This document shows positions 31,301 to 39,301 of a stretch of 64,000 nucleotides of DNA, piece after piece. The DNA lies in NCBI RefSeq assembly GCF_012935715.1, contig NZ_CP052860.1, forward strand, positions 5,270,001-5,334,000. Direction: 5' to 3'. Made by a program: the position numbers and the translations under genes. The notes below the pieces were generated by a model, which worked only from the letters and a program-made list of their open reading frames with translations, ran no database searches and was not told the origin of the DNA. Origin of the DNA: Pseudomonas sp. ADAK13. GTDB lineage: Bacteria; Pseudomonadota; Gammaproteobacteria; Pseudomonadales; Pseudomonadaceae. Every line of letters starts with the position of its first letter. Positions within the stretch are counted from its first letter, which is position 1.

Positions 31301-33171
31301 GCAACGGCCTGTTGATGTCAGACAAGCTGCAACTGGTCGCGGCCTTCAACCACCTGCACATCTTCATCGATCCAAACCCGACCCCGGCCAACAGCTTCGC
31401 TGAACGTCAGCGCCTGTTCGACCTGCCGCGCTCGGCCTGGACCGACTACGACACCAGCATCATGTCGGAAGGCGGCGGTATCTTCTCGCGCAGCGCGAAG
31501 AGCATTGCCATCTCGCCACAGATGAAAGAACGCTTCGACATCCAGGCCGACAAGCTGACCCCGACCGAACTGCTGAACGCCCTGCTCAAGGCACCGGTGG
31601 ACCTGTTGTGGAACGGCGGTATCGGTACCTACGTCAAGGCCAGCACCGAGAGCCATGCCGACGTGGGCGACAAGGCCAACGACGCCCTGCGCGTGAATGG
31701 CAACGAACTGCGCTGCAAGGTGGTGGGCGAGGGCGGTAACCTCGGCATGACCCAATTGGGTCGTGTGGAATTCGGCCTCAATGGCGGCGGTTCGAACACC
31801 GACTTCATCGACAACGCCGGCGGTGTGGACTGCTCCGACCACGAAGTGAACATCAAGATCCTGCTCAACGAAGTGGTGCAGGCCGGTGACATGACCGACA
31901 AGCAGCGCAACCAGTTGCTGGCGAGCATGACCGACGAAGTCGGCAGCCTGGTGTTGGGCAACAACTACAAGCAAACCCAGGCCCTGTCCCTGGCTGCCCG
32001 CAAAGCGTTTGAGCGAGCAGCCGAGTACAAGCGCCTGATGAGCGACCTGGAAGGCCGTGGCAAGCTGGACCGTGCCATCGAGTACCTGCCTTCGGAAGAT
32101 CAACTGACCGAGCGTGCCGCCACCGGTAAGGGCCTGACCCGGCCGGAACTGTCGGTACTGATCTCCTACAGCAAGATCGACCTCAAGGAAGCGCTGCTCA
32201 AATCCCTGGTACCGGATGACGACTACCTGACCCGTGACATGGAGACCGCGTTCCCGCCGAGCCTGGTGGCCAAGTTCTCCGAAGCCATGCGTCGCCACCG
32301 TCTGAAGCGCGAGATCGTCAGCACCCAGATCGCCAACGACCTGGTCAACCACATGGGCATCACCTTCGTTCAGCGACTCAAAGAGTCCACCGGCATGAGC
32401 CCGGCGAACGTGGCCGGTGCCTACGTGATCGTGCGTGACATCTTCCACCTCCCGCACTGGTTCCGTCAGATCGAAGCCCTGGACCACCAGGTCTCGGCTG
32501 AAGTGCAGCTGGCATTGATGGACGAACTGATGCGCCTGGGCCGCCGTGCCACACGCTGGTTCCTGCGCAGCCGTCGCAACGAGCAGGATGCTGCCCGTGA
32601 CGTCGCGCACTTCGGTCCGCACCTGGCGGCGTTGGGCCTCAAGCTCGACGAACTGCTGGAAGGCCCGACCCGCGAAGGCTGGCAGAACCGTTATCAGGCG
32701 TATGTCGAAGCCGGTGTGCCGGAGCTGTTGGCGCGCATGGTGGCGGGCACCACGCACCTGTACACCTTGCTGCCGATCATCGAAGCGGCTGACGTTACCG
32801 GTCAGAGCGCTGCGGATGTGGCCAAGGCGTACTTCGCCGTCGGTAGCGCCCTGGACTTGCCGTGGTACCTGCAGCAGATCAGCGATCTGCCGGTGGGCAA
32901 CAACTGGCAGGCCCAGGCGCGTGAAGCCTTCCGCGATGACGTGGACTGGCAGCAACGGGCGATCACCATCAAGGTTCTGCAAATGGCCGATGCGCCAGAA
33001 AACATGGAAGCCCGCGTGGCCCTGTGGCTTGAGCAGAACGCGAGCATGGTGGAGCGCTGGCGCGCAATGATGGTGGAGATTCGTGCTGCGGTGGGCACGG
33101 ACTACGCCATGTACGCGGTGGCCAACCGTGAGTTACTGGATTTGGCGTTGAGCGGTCAGTCGGTGCTGTAA
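28312..33171 (+). CDS. gdhB: NAD-specific glutamate dehydrogenase, large (180-kDa) type
   Basis: A 1,619-residue enzyme converting glutamate to 2-oxoglutarate and ammonia with NAD. Its length is normal for the large bacterial family. The N-terminal half holds ACT-like regulatory segments. The catalytic region (about 750-1230) has RGGLRWSDREEDFRTE, the active-site lysine in VPVGAKGGF (Lys853), and the nucleotide-binding VVGVGDMAGDVFGNG. The C-terminal helical domain completes the oligomer. It serves catabolic use of arginine and glutamate in pseudomonads (family knowledge). It is a single-gene unit closed by a strong terminator. Confidence 0.95.
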   Translation: MAFFTAASKADFQHQLQAALAQHISEQALPQVALFAEQFFGIISLDELTQRRLSDLAGCTLSAWRLLERFDHTQPQVRVYNPDYERHGWQSTHTAVEVLHHDLPFLVDSVRTELNRRGYSIHTLQTTVLSVRRGKKGELLEILPKGTQGEDVQQESLMYLEIDRCANAAELNVLSKELEQVLGEVRVAVADFEPMKAKVQELLAGIDASSYVIDGEEKAEIKSFLEWLVGNHFTFLGYEEFVVRDEADGGHIEYDANSFLGLTKLLRPGLTADDLRIEDYAVNYLREPAVLSFAKAAHPSRVHRPAYPDYVSIRQIDADGKVIKECRFMGLYTSSVYGESVRVIPYIRRKVTEIERRSGFQAKAHLGKELAQVVEVLPRDDLFQTPVDELFSTVMSIVQIQERNKIRVFLRKDPYGRFCYCLAYVPRDIYSTEVRQKIQQVLMDRLKASDCEFWTFFSESVLARVQLILRVDPKNRLDIDPLQLEKEVVQACRSWQDDYSSLVVESFGEAHGTNVLADFPKGFPAGYRERFAAHSAVVDMQHLLSLTEANPLVMSFYQPLGQVSGQRELHCKLYHADTPLALSDVLPILENLGLRVLGEFPYRLRHANGREFWIHDFAFTAAEGLNLDIQQLNDTLQDAFVHIVNGDAENDAFNRLVLTAGLPWRDVALLRAYARYLKQIRLGFDLGYIASTLNNHTDIARELTRLFKTRFYLARKLTAEDLEDKQQRLEQAILTALDDVQVLNEDRILRRYLDLIKATLRTNFYQADASGQNKSYFSFKFNPHAIPELPKPVPKFEIFVYSPRVEGVHLRFGNVARGGLRWSDREEDFRTEVLGLVKAQQVKNSVIVPVGAKGGFLPRRLPLGGSRDEIAAEGIACYRIFISGLLDITDNLKDGALVPPLNVVRHDNDDPYLVVAADKGTATFSDIANGIAIDYGFWLGDAFASGGSAGYDHKKMGITAKGAWVGVQRHFRERGINVQQDSITVVGVGDMAGDVFGNGLLMSDKLQLVAAFNHLHIFIDPNPTPANSFAERQRLFDLPRSAWTDYDTSIMSEGGGIFSRSAKSIAISPQMKERFDIQADKLTPTELLNALLKAPVDLLWNGGIGTYVKASTESHADVGDKANDALRVNGNELRCKVVGEGGNLGMTQLGRVEFGLNGGGSNTDFIDNAGGVDCSDHEVNIKILLNEVVQAGDMTDKQRNQLLASMTDEVGSLVLGNNYKQTQALSLAARKAFERAAEYKRLMSDLEGRGKLDRAIEYLPSEDQLTERAATGKGLTRPELSVLISYSKIDLKEALLKSLVPDDDYLTRDMETAFPPSLVAKFSEAMRRHRLKREIVSTQIANDLVNHMGITFVQRLKESTGMSPANVAGAYVIVRDIFHLPHWFRQIEALDHQVSAEVQLALMDELMRLGRRATRWFLRSRRNEQDAARDVAHFGPHLAALGLKLDELLEGPTREGWQNRYQAYVEAGVPELLARMVAGTTHLYTLLPIIEAADVTGQSAADVAKAYFAVGSALDLPWYLQQISDLPVGNNWQAQAREAFRDDVDWQQRAITIKVLQMADAPENMEARVALWLEQNASMVERWRAMMVEIRAAVGTDYAMYAVANRELLDLALSGQSVL

Positions 33172-33194
33172 CGGGACTGATTGAGCGGTAAAAC

Positions 33195-33229
33195 AAAAAG
33201 CCCGGTATCGAAAGATGCCGGGCTTTTTT
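33195..33229 (+). terminator. Intrinsic terminator of gdhB
   Basis: The stem AAGCCCGG(TATC)...(GATG)CCGGGCTT is followed by a T-run and begins 23 bp after the gdhB stop. The A-run on the left would let it work on both strands. Confidence 0.9.
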
Positions 33230-33260
33230 GTGCACATTGATTGGGGGCTTGGTTAACCCT

Positions 33261-33391
33261 GTGGCGAGGGGGCTTGTCCCCCGTTGGGCTGCGTAGCAGC
33301 CCCATTCCAGTCACCCTATTTATTCAGGAAAAATGCGTGTGCGGGTTTAGGGTCGCTACGCAGCCCAACGGGGGACAAGCCCCCTCACCAC
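33261..33391. repeat. REP-like element, GAGGGGGC type
   Basis: The arms are GTGGCGAGGGGGCTTGTCCC and the near-perfect complement GGGACAAGCCCCCTCACCAC, with inner GGGCTGCGTAGC/GCTACGCAGCCC pairing. It lies between the convergent gdhB and GntR genes, 3 bp from the GntR stop codon. Confidence 0.85.
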
Positions 33392-33394
33392 AAG

Positions 33395-34093
33395 TTAGCG
33401 GTGCTCCTGATTGCTGCGCAGTAATTTGGCTTCCAGGTGGTCCAGATGTCGGGTCATCAAGGTGACGGCGGTACCGGCATCGCCTTGCTCCACCGCATCC
33501 ACAATCGCCATGTGCTCCTGCCACGCGCAATACGTGCAGGCCTTGGCCTCAAACTGCGCAATCGCCAACGAGGTCAACGGCACCAGGCTGTTGAGAAATT
33601 GTGCCAGCGGCGCGTTGCCCGCAATTGCCGCCAATTGCAGGTGAAATTCCCCGGAAAGGCGAATCGCCGGGCCACGCTCGTCACGCTCGATGCAGTCGCG
33701 CTCCCGTGCGATCAACTCCCGCAGTTGGCGGATCTGCGCCGGTTTCGCCTGGGCACACGCCAACTGCACCACGGTGATTTCCGTCAGGCGTCGCGCCTCG
33801 AGAATCTGCTGGGTCTGTTGTGCATCCGGTGCCGCCACCTGGGCCCGATGGTTGGGCCGAAGGATGATCACTTGCTGGTGCGACAGCCGCGCCAGCACTC
33901 GGCGAATGACGCTGCGGCTGACGCCAAAACTTTGCCCGAGGCTCTCCTCGGTAAAACGGCTGGCGGGGGCGATGCGTTGCTCGAGAATGGCGTCGAACAG
34001 GGCCGGGTAGATGTCGTCCACCGAGAGCTTCGGCTTGCCCACCAGGCGCAACGGCGTGAATGGGAACGGGGTGTGCAGGGCGTGAGCGGTCAT
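33395..34093 (-). CDS. GntR-family regulator with FCD domain
   Basis: A 232-residue regulator. The N-terminal winged helix includes FTEESLGQSFGVSRSVIRRVLARL, and the C-terminal all-helical FCD ligand domain has the metal or acid-binding pattern FHLQLAAIAGN and later HMAIVDAVEQGD. FCD regulators usually respond to organic acids or amino-acid catabolites. It is encoded 17 bp after a second GntR regulator on the same strand, which in turn follows a dicarboxylate-type symporter; the three form a probable uptake-and-control unit. Confidence 0.85.
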   Translation of the reverse strand: MTAHALHTPFPFTPLRLVGKPKLSVDDIYPALFDAILEQRIAPASRFTEESLGQSFGVSRSVIRRVLARLSHQQVIILRPNHRAQVAAPDAQQTQQILEARRLTEITVVQLACAQAKPAQIRQLRELIARERDCIERDERGPAIRLSGEFHLQLAAIAGNAPLAQFLNSLVPLTSLAIAQFEAKACTYCAWQEHMAIVDAVEQGDAGTAVTLMTRHLDHLEAKLLRSNQEHR

Positions 34094-34110
34094 GGGCGGT
34101 CTCCAAAAAG

Positions 34111-34815
34111 TCAGCTACCCAGATGGTCGTCCGGGATGTTCAAGCGAATGCCCATGCGCAAGCCTTCCTGCAGGATGTGCCGGCGCATTTCGGCGCTGGC
34201 CAGGGCGCTGTTCTTGTTGCGGATCGCGCGCACCACGGCGTCGTTTTCCTGCAGGCGTTCCGCCAGGTGTTCGGGGGAGTTGCGCAGTACCTGGGCGCTT
34301 TGCTTGAGGGCGTTGCTGGTCTGTTGCACCACGTTCTGGAAGATCGGGTTGGAGGTCAGGGCGAACAGTTCTTCGTGGAACGCGATGTAGGCGTTCATCC
34401 CGGCTTCGCTGTCGCCGGCATCCAGGGCTTCGCGCATGTCCATCAGGGTCAGGCGCAGTTGCCCGACTTCCTTGCTGCTGATGGATTGGGCCACCAGGCC
34501 GACGATAAAGGGTTCGAGGGTGTAGCGCAGTTGCAGGATGTCTTCGAGGCTGGCCTCGGCCACGCCGCTGTCCTGGGCCTGGGATTCGTTGAGGGTGGTT
34601 TCCAGCACCACCACGCCCTTGCCGGGCATGGAGCGCACCAGGCCGAGGGTTTCGAGCACGATCACCGCTTCGCGCAGGCTCGGGCGGCTGATGCCCAGTT
34701 GCTCCGCCAGTTCACGCTGGCCGGGCAGCATCTCGCCGCGCCGCCACTGACCCCTCGCCAGGGCGGCGCGCAGTTTTTCTACCACTGAATTGACGACGGT
34801 TGAGGTGCTGATCAC
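34111..34815 (-). CDS. FadR/LldR-type GntR regulator
   Basis: A 234-residue regulator starting at GTG 34815, chosen because AGGAG lies 8 bp upstream and the helix-turn-helix begins soon after; the frame runs on to 34962 without a start that has a ribosome site. The DNA-binding part carries LPGQRELAEQLGISRPSLREAVIVL, a strong FadR-subfamily signature, and the C-terminal FCD domain has FHEELFALTSNP. Two palindromes GGTCnGACC matching the FadR-type operator pattern flank the promoter region of the neighbouring symporter, which is its likely target. Confidence 0.85.
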   Translation of the reverse strand: MISTSTVVNSVVEKLRAALARGQWRRGEMLPGQRELAEQLGISRPSLREAVIVLETLGLVRSMPGKGVVVLETTLNESQAQDSGVAEASLEDILQLRYTLEPFIVGLVAQSISSKEVGQLRLTLMDMREALDAGDSEAGMNAYIAFHEELFALTSNPIFQNVVQQTSNALKQSAQVLRNSPEHLAERLQENDAVVRAIRNKNSALASAEMRRHILQEGLRMGIRLNIPDDHLGS

Positions 34816-34868
34816 GTCTACGTCTCCTTGAAGTTGCAAATACGGTAGTGAATCCAGCGAAGATCTAT

Positions 34869-34896
34869 TGTGGGAGCTGGCTTGCCTGCTCCCACA
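34869..34896. repeat. Short single REP hairpin
   Basis: TGTGGGAGCTGGCTTGC joined directly to CTGCTCCCACA gives a compact stem of about 8 bp. It is a truncated form of the REP unit at 12057 and sits between the symporter stop and the GntR start. Confidence 0.75.
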
Positions 34897-34912
34897 TTGG
34901 ATTTGTGCTGTC

Positions 34913-36223
34913 TTAGAACTCCTGGTGCGCCGGCAGCACCGGTTTCTTGGCCTGAAAGGCATACCCGTGTTGCCCGTCCAGTACCTTGTTGGCGCGCTGG
35001 ATATCGATGTCTTTTTCCCAACGGGCGATGGCCACGGTGGCGACGCAGTTGCCGATCAGGTTGGTCAGCGCCCGGCCAATCCCCATGAACCAGTCCACTG
35101 CCAGCACCAGTACCAGGCCCACCACCGGAATCGCCGGGATCGCGGTCAGTGTCGCCGCCAGGATCACCAGCGCCGAGCCGGGAATCCCGTGGGCGCCCTT
35201 GGAGGTGATCAGCGACACCAGCAGGATGGTCAGCAGGTCGGTCATCGACAGCGGCGTGCCGGTGGCGTTGGCGATAAACACGATGGCCAGGGTCAGGTAG
35301 ATCGAGAAACCGTCGAGGTTGAACGAGTACCCCGTCGGAATCACCAGGCCCACGGTAGAGCTGCCGATGCCGAGGTGCTCCAGTTTACGCATGATCTGGG
35401 GCAACACTGCATCGGAGGACGCGGTGCCCATCACGATCAACAGTTCTTCGCGCAGGTACTTGAGCAGCGGCAGCATCCGCAGGCCCGACAGGCGCATCAC
35501 CAGGCCGAGAATCACCGCGACGAACAGGAAGCAGGTGAGGTAGAACAGGCCCACCAGGCTGCCCAGGTGTTGCAGGGAGTCCAGGCCGTAGGTGCTGGTG
35601 GTGAAGGCGATCGCGCCGAACACGCCGATGGGCGCCAGGCGCACGATCATGCCCATGATGCGGAAGATCACGTGGCTCAGTTCGTTGATCAATCGCGAGA
35701 TGCCGGAGGCGGCTTCGCCCACCAGGTTCAGCGCGCTGCCGAACAACACCGAGAACAACAGCACTTGCAGCACGTTGTTGTCCGCGAAGGCGCCGATCAC
35801 CGAGTTGGGGATCAGGTCCATCAGGAACTGGCTGGTGCCCTTGATGTGCTGGCCTTTGTCGGCCAGTTCATTCAGGCCGGCAGACGACAGTTGTTCCAGG
35901 TGGATATTGGCGCCAGTGCCGATCCCGGTGCTGAAGGCCATGATCAGGCCAATCACCAGGGCCACGGTGGTCAGCGCTTCGAAGTAGATCACCGACTTGA
36001 GGCCGATGCGCCCGACTTTCTTCAAGTCGCCGGCGCCGGAAATACCGCTGACCACCACGCAGAACACGATCAGGCCAATCAGCATCTTGATCAGCTTGAT
36101 AAAGCCGTCACCCAGGGGTTTGAGTTGCGAGGAGAATTCGGGGAGGGCGAGGCCGCAGATTATGCCGATCACCAGGCCAATCACGACTTGCAGGAAAATC
36201 GAACGCGAGCACCATCTGAGCAT
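34913..36223 (-). CDS. Dicarboxylate/amino acid:cation symporter (DAACS family)
   Basis: A 436-residue inner-membrane transporter of the DctA/GltP fold. Eight or so helices are visible, with the re-entrant loop TASSDAVLPQIM, the substrate-site segment VIPTGYSFNLDGFSIYLT and the late SKGAHGIPGSALVIL, all signatures of C4-dicarboxylate carriers. It probably imports a dicarboxylic or related organic acid with protons or sodium. The two GntR regulators downstream and two GGTCTGACC sites upstream suggest ligand-controlled expression. Whether the substrate is a common C4 acid cannot be told from sequence. Confidence 0.85.
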   Translation of the reverse strand: MLRWCSRSIFLQVVIGLVIGIICGLALPEFSSQLKPLGDGFIKLIKMLIGLIVFCVVVSGISGAGDLKKVGRIGLKSVIYFEALTTVALVIGLIMAFSTGIGTGANIHLEQLSSAGLNELADKGQHIKGTSQFLMDLIPNSVIGAFADNNVLQVLLFSVLFGSALNLVGEAASGISRLINELSHVIFRIMGMIVRLAPIGVFGAIAFTTSTYGLDSLQHLGSLVGLFYLTCFLFVAVILGLVMRLSGLRMLPLLKYLREELLIVMGTASSDAVLPQIMRKLEHLGIGSSTVGLVIPTGYSFNLDGFSIYLTLAIVFIANATGTPLSMTDLLTILLVSLITSKGAHGIPGSALVILAATLTAIPAIPVVGLVLVLAVDWFMGIGRALTNLIGNCVATVAIARWEKDIDIQRANKVLDGQHGYAFQAKKPVLPAHQEF

Positions 36224-36272
36224 GGGAAGGATCTCTATTCGGTGCCCTGGTGGGTCCAGGGCTTAATTGTTG

Positions 36273-36369
36273 TGGTCTGACCGGTATGTCCAGTGCGAAG
36301 CCAGTCTACGCTCGGTTTTTTTCCAGCTGCAAGTAAATATTACCGGGATGGCGGGTACCGGTCTGACCA
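36273..36369 (-). promoter_or_regulatory. Paired FadR-type operators upstream of the symporter
   Basis: TGGTCTGACCG at 36273-36283 and CGGTCTGACCA at 36359-36369 share the palindrome GGTCTGACC in opposite orientation, 86 bp apart. The pattern TnGTnnnACnA is typical of FadR-subfamily GntR operators. The pair brackets the likely symporter promoter, which suggests repression by looping or blocked elongation. Confidence 0.5.
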
Positions 36370-36455
36370 GTTGGTTCGCAAGGTCGGAGCTTGAGCGGTT
36401 GGCGGCCCGGAATTTTTTTCGCTTATTATCCCGGGCTCGGTTCACAAGGTGAGTT

Positions 36456-37085
36456 ATGGATATTCCAGGATTGATAACGGACGCGGCGGGCATCACGAGC
36501 TGCACGTGGCGCACGGCGGCGCCGGAGTACCCGCATTACCACGACCACGAGTGGGGCGTGCCGGTGGCCGAGGACATTGCGCTGTACGAGAAGATTTGCC
36601 TCGAGGGCTTTCAGGCGGGCATGGCGTGGATCACCATCCTGCGCAAGCGCGAGGCGTTTCGCCGGGCGTTCGAGGGCTTTGATTTTCGCCGGGTGGCGCA
36701 GTACACCGAGCAGGACATCGAGCGACTGATGGCTGACCCGGGCATCGTGCGCAATCGCGCCAAAATTGTGTCCACCATCAATAACGCCCGGCGCGCGTGT
36801 GAACTGGTGGATGAAACCGGTTCGCTGGCGGCGTGGCTGTGGTCGTTTGAACCGTCCGCCGATGAGCGCCCGGCGCAGGTCGACCTGGCGTACTGGACGG
36901 CCAACCCCACGTCAGCTGCGTCAACACGTTTGTCCAAGGCCCTGAAGAAACGCGGCTGGAGCTACGTGGGCCCGACCACGATGTATGCGTTCATGCAGGC
37001 GATGGGCATGGTCAACGACCACCTTGAAGGGTGCGTCTGCCGGCCTCGAATCGAACACCTGCGCCACCACTTCAAACGACCCTGA
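36456..37085 (+). CDS. tag: DNA-3-methyladenine glycosylase I
   Basis: A 209-residue base-excision repair enzyme removing 3-methyladenine from DNA. The zinc-snap residues are present: Cys in SCTWRT near the start, His in HDHEWG, and His and Cys in VNDHLEGCVC. The substrate pocket motif EGFQAGMAWITIL and YVGPTTMYAFMQAMGMVNDH near the end match Tag. ATG 36456 has an AAGGTGAG site. Monocistronic and divergent from the symporter; a REP element follows. Confidence 0.9.
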   Translation: MDIPGLITDAAGITSCTWRTAAPEYPHYHDHEWGVPVAEDIALYEKICLEGFQAGMAWITILRKREAFRRAFEGFDFRRVAQYTEQDIERLMADPGIVRNRAKIVSTINNARRACELVDETGSLAAWLWSFEPSADERPAQVDLAYWTANPTSAASTRLSKALKKRGWSYVGPTTMYAFMQAMGMVNDHLEGCVCRPRIEHLRHHFKRP

Positions 37086-37110
37086 GCCCCTGACTGTGCG
37101 CGGTTAAAAC

Positions 37111-37199
37111 TGTGGGAGCTGGCTTGCCTGCGATGGCGGTGGATCAGCAAACACAACTGTGTCTGATACACCGCCATCGCAGGCAAGCCAGCTCCCACA
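37111..37199. repeat. REP-like inverted repeat
   Basis: The arms TGTGGGAGCTGGCTTGCCTG and the complement at 37171-37199 flank a variable spacer. It is the same family as 12057 and lies between the convergent tag and cupin genes. Confidence 0.9.
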
Positions 37200-37219
37200 G
37201 GAGGGTGCGGTGGCGCGGG

Positions 37220-37621
37220 TTAGTGGGGCAGCGGCGTGAGCACGTCGGCCTTGTCATCCATCACCATCACCACCAGCAATTTCGCCGGTTGGGTCTGGCT
37301 GGCATTGCTGGATTCAAAGTGCCGCGAGCCGGCGGGTTCATAGAACGATTGGCCGACCGTGTAGGTGATCGCCTTTTCATCGTTGACCCGCGAGGTGATT
37401 GCACCTTCCAGCACATAGGCCACGGCCGTGCCGGTGTGGCTATGGGGCACGGTGGCCTGGCTCGGGGCGTAGTCCACGGTGAGCATGATGGTTTTCTTGC
37501 CCGGAACGTTGGTCAGGGCGTGCTCTTGCAATACGTTGATTTTCTCCTGGTTGTACACCGGGTCGTGGGCAAAGGCGCTTAACGAGGCCAGCAGCAGGGT
37601 GGTGCCGAGCAGTACTTTCAT
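37220..37621 (-). CDS. Exported cupin-domain protein
   Basis: A 133-residue protein with a clear signal peptide (MKVLLGTTLLLASLSAFA, cleavage before HDP). The body is a single cupin barrel: PHSHTGTAVAYVLEG is cupin motif 1, and EPAGSRHFESSNA is motif 2, giving candidate metal ligands His, His and His. It is a periplasmic protein of unknown activity. It ends just before a REP element and has no evident operon partner. Confidence 0.75.
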   Translation of the reverse strand: MKVLLGTTLLLASLSAFAHDPVYNQEKINVLQEHALTNVPGKKTIMLTVDYAPSQATVPHSHTGTAVAYVLEGAITSRVNDEKAITYTVGQSFYEPAGSRHFESSNASQTQPAKLLVVMVMDDKADVLTPLPH

Positions 37622-37705
37622 GGCGATGCTTCCGGGAAGTGTTAGACCTCTTCACCCTACGCGCAGGCCATGGAGCGACCAATAACCAATCCGCCGGAAA
37701 ATCCC

Positions 37706-39139
37706 TCAGCCAATCTCTTGCAGGATGTCGCGCACCTTGTCCAGCGCCGGGTCGATATCCAGGGTTTCAATGGCGCCGAAACCAATGATCAACCCGTCGC
37801 GTACCGGGGCGTCATGGAAGAACACACTCAACGGGTACAGGCCGACTTCGACCTTGCGGGCCAACTCCATCAGCAGTGGGATATTCACCGGCACCTTGCA
37901 CAGCGCGGCCATATGGAACCCGGCCACGGTGGGCACCGTTTCGAACCACGGCGACAGGTCACCGGCCAGGCGCTTGAGAATGCGCTCCCGGCGTCCCGCG
38001 TACACGGTATGGCAGCGACGAATATGCTTGAGCAGATAACCTTCGCTGATGAACTTGGCCAGGGCCCACTGCGGCAGGGTGGAGCTGTGTTGGTCGGTGA
38101 GTTGCTTGGCCTTGAGCACCGCGCCAAAAATCGCCGGAGGCAGCACGGCGTAGCCCAGGCGCAGTTCCGGCAACAGGGTTTTCGAGAAGGTCCCGACGTA
38201 GGTGACCACCCCCCGGGTGTCCATGCTTTGCAGCGAGTCCGTAGGGCGACCCTCGTAGCGGAATTCGCTGTCGTAGTCGTCTTCGATGATGATCGCGCCC
38301 AGCTCGAACGCCCGCGCCAGCAAGGCCTCGCGACGCGCCAGGCTCATGGGCATGCCGAGGGGGAACTGGTGGGACGGCGTCACATAGATCAGCCGGGTGC
38401 CGTCGGGAATCCGTTCAACCTGGATGCCCTGTTCGTCGACCGGCACGCCGACTACCGTGGCGCCCACGGCGTTGAACATCAGCCGCGCCGGGGTGTAGCC
38501 GGGGTCTTCCATGGCTACGATGCTTCCCGGTTCGAGTACCACGCGGGCGATCAGGTCCAGCGCCTGCTGGGCGCCGTTGGTGACCACGATGTCGGCATCC
38601 CGGCATTTGACCCCGCGGGAAAACGCAATATGCCCGGCGATCGCATTGCGCAAGGCCGGCAAGCCCTCAGGCTGGCTGTAGTAACCGCTGTTCTGGGCGA
38701 TGCGGCGCAAGGCGTCCTGGGTGCAGCGGCGCCATTCTTCCTGGGGGAACTGGCTGCGGGTGGTGGCGCCCCCGATAAACTCACAACGCAAGGTGCCGTC
38801 CCGGGTCGGGTGGCGCATGGGGGAGGGCAGTGATTGCCACTTGGCGAGGTTGGCGGCACAGGCCAGGTCTGTAGCGGTTTGCAAACGCTCGGAGCGCGGC
38901 GCCCGGGCGTTGACGAAGGTGCCACGGCCGATCTTGCCCACCAGCAGGCCTTCGTAGGTCAGCGTGGCGTAGGTGTCGGACACCGTCTTGCGTGACACGC
39001 CCAATTGCTCGGCCAACAGCCGGCTGGGTGGCAGCTGCGCGCCGGCCGCCAGTTGTCCCGACTCAATGGCCGCGCGCAGTTGCTGGTAAAGCTGTTCGGC
39101 CAGATCCTTGCGGCCGTTGATGACGACGTGCAGTTCCAT
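37706..39139 (-). CDS. MocR/GabR-type regulator with aminotransferase domain
   Basis: A 477-residue chimera: an N-terminal GntR winged helix (LYQQLRAAIESGQLAAG, LLAEQLGVSRKTVSDTYATL) joined to a fold-type I aminotransferase-like domain. The PLP site is visible: ITNGAQQALDL-like VVTNGAQQALDL, the Asp in EDDYDSEFR, and the Schiff-base lysine in GTFSKTLLPELRLGY. Such proteins bind PLP and a ligand to control a nearby promoter. It is divergent from an AhpD-like gene across 162 bp that include a perfect GGTTACCCGTAACC palindrome, so that gene is its probable target. Confidence 0.85.
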   Translation of the reverse strand: MELHVVINGRKDLAEQLYQQLRAAIESGQLAAGAQLPPSRLLAEQLGVSRKTVSDTYATLTYEGLLVGKIGRGTFVNARAPRSERLQTATDLACAANLAKWQSLPSPMRHPTRDGTLRCEFIGGATTRSQFPQEEWRRCTQDALRRIAQNSGYYSQPEGLPALRNAIAGHIAFSRGVKCRDADIVVTNGAQQALDLIARVVLEPGSIVAMEDPGYTPARLMFNAVGATVVGVPVDEQGIQVERIPDGTRLIYVTPSHQFPLGMPMSLARREALLARAFELGAIIIEDDYDSEFRYEGRPTDSLQSMDTRGVVTYVGTFSKTLLPELRLGYAVLPPAIFGAVLKAKQLTDQHSSTLPQWALAKFISEGYLLKHIRRCHTVYAGRRERILKRLAGDLSPWFETVPTVAGFHMAALCKVPVNIPLLMELARKVEVGLYPLSVFFHDAPVRDGLIIGFGAIETLDIDPALDKVRDILQEIG

Positions 39140-39170
39140 GTTTCATCCAGAGGCGATCGATCCCTGGCAA

Positions 39171-39184
39171 GGTTACCCGTAACC
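39171..39184. promoter_or_regulatory. Palindrome in the MocR/AhpD-like divergent region
   Basis: GGTTACCCGTAACC is a perfect 6-bp inverted repeat around CC, 31 bp upstream of the MocR start. It is a candidate site for autoregulation. Nearby AATGGTC and CCGGTCATTTGG repeats (39202-39235) may be part of the same operator or promoter. Confidence 0.4.
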
Positions 39185-39301
39185 GTCGCGGCCCGGTATC
39201 GCCAAAATGGTCCCCTCATAAACCGGTCATTTGGCTATAGGCCTTATGCCGCGCGGCCTTTAGGCTGGGCCGTCATTGCATTTGCCACTGGGGCCATACC
39301 G

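Noticed and set aside
34816..34962. N-terminal extension of the FadR-type regulator
   Set aside because: The extra 49 codons are basic and Cys/Arg-rich, cross the REP hairpin, and lack a start with a ribosome site.
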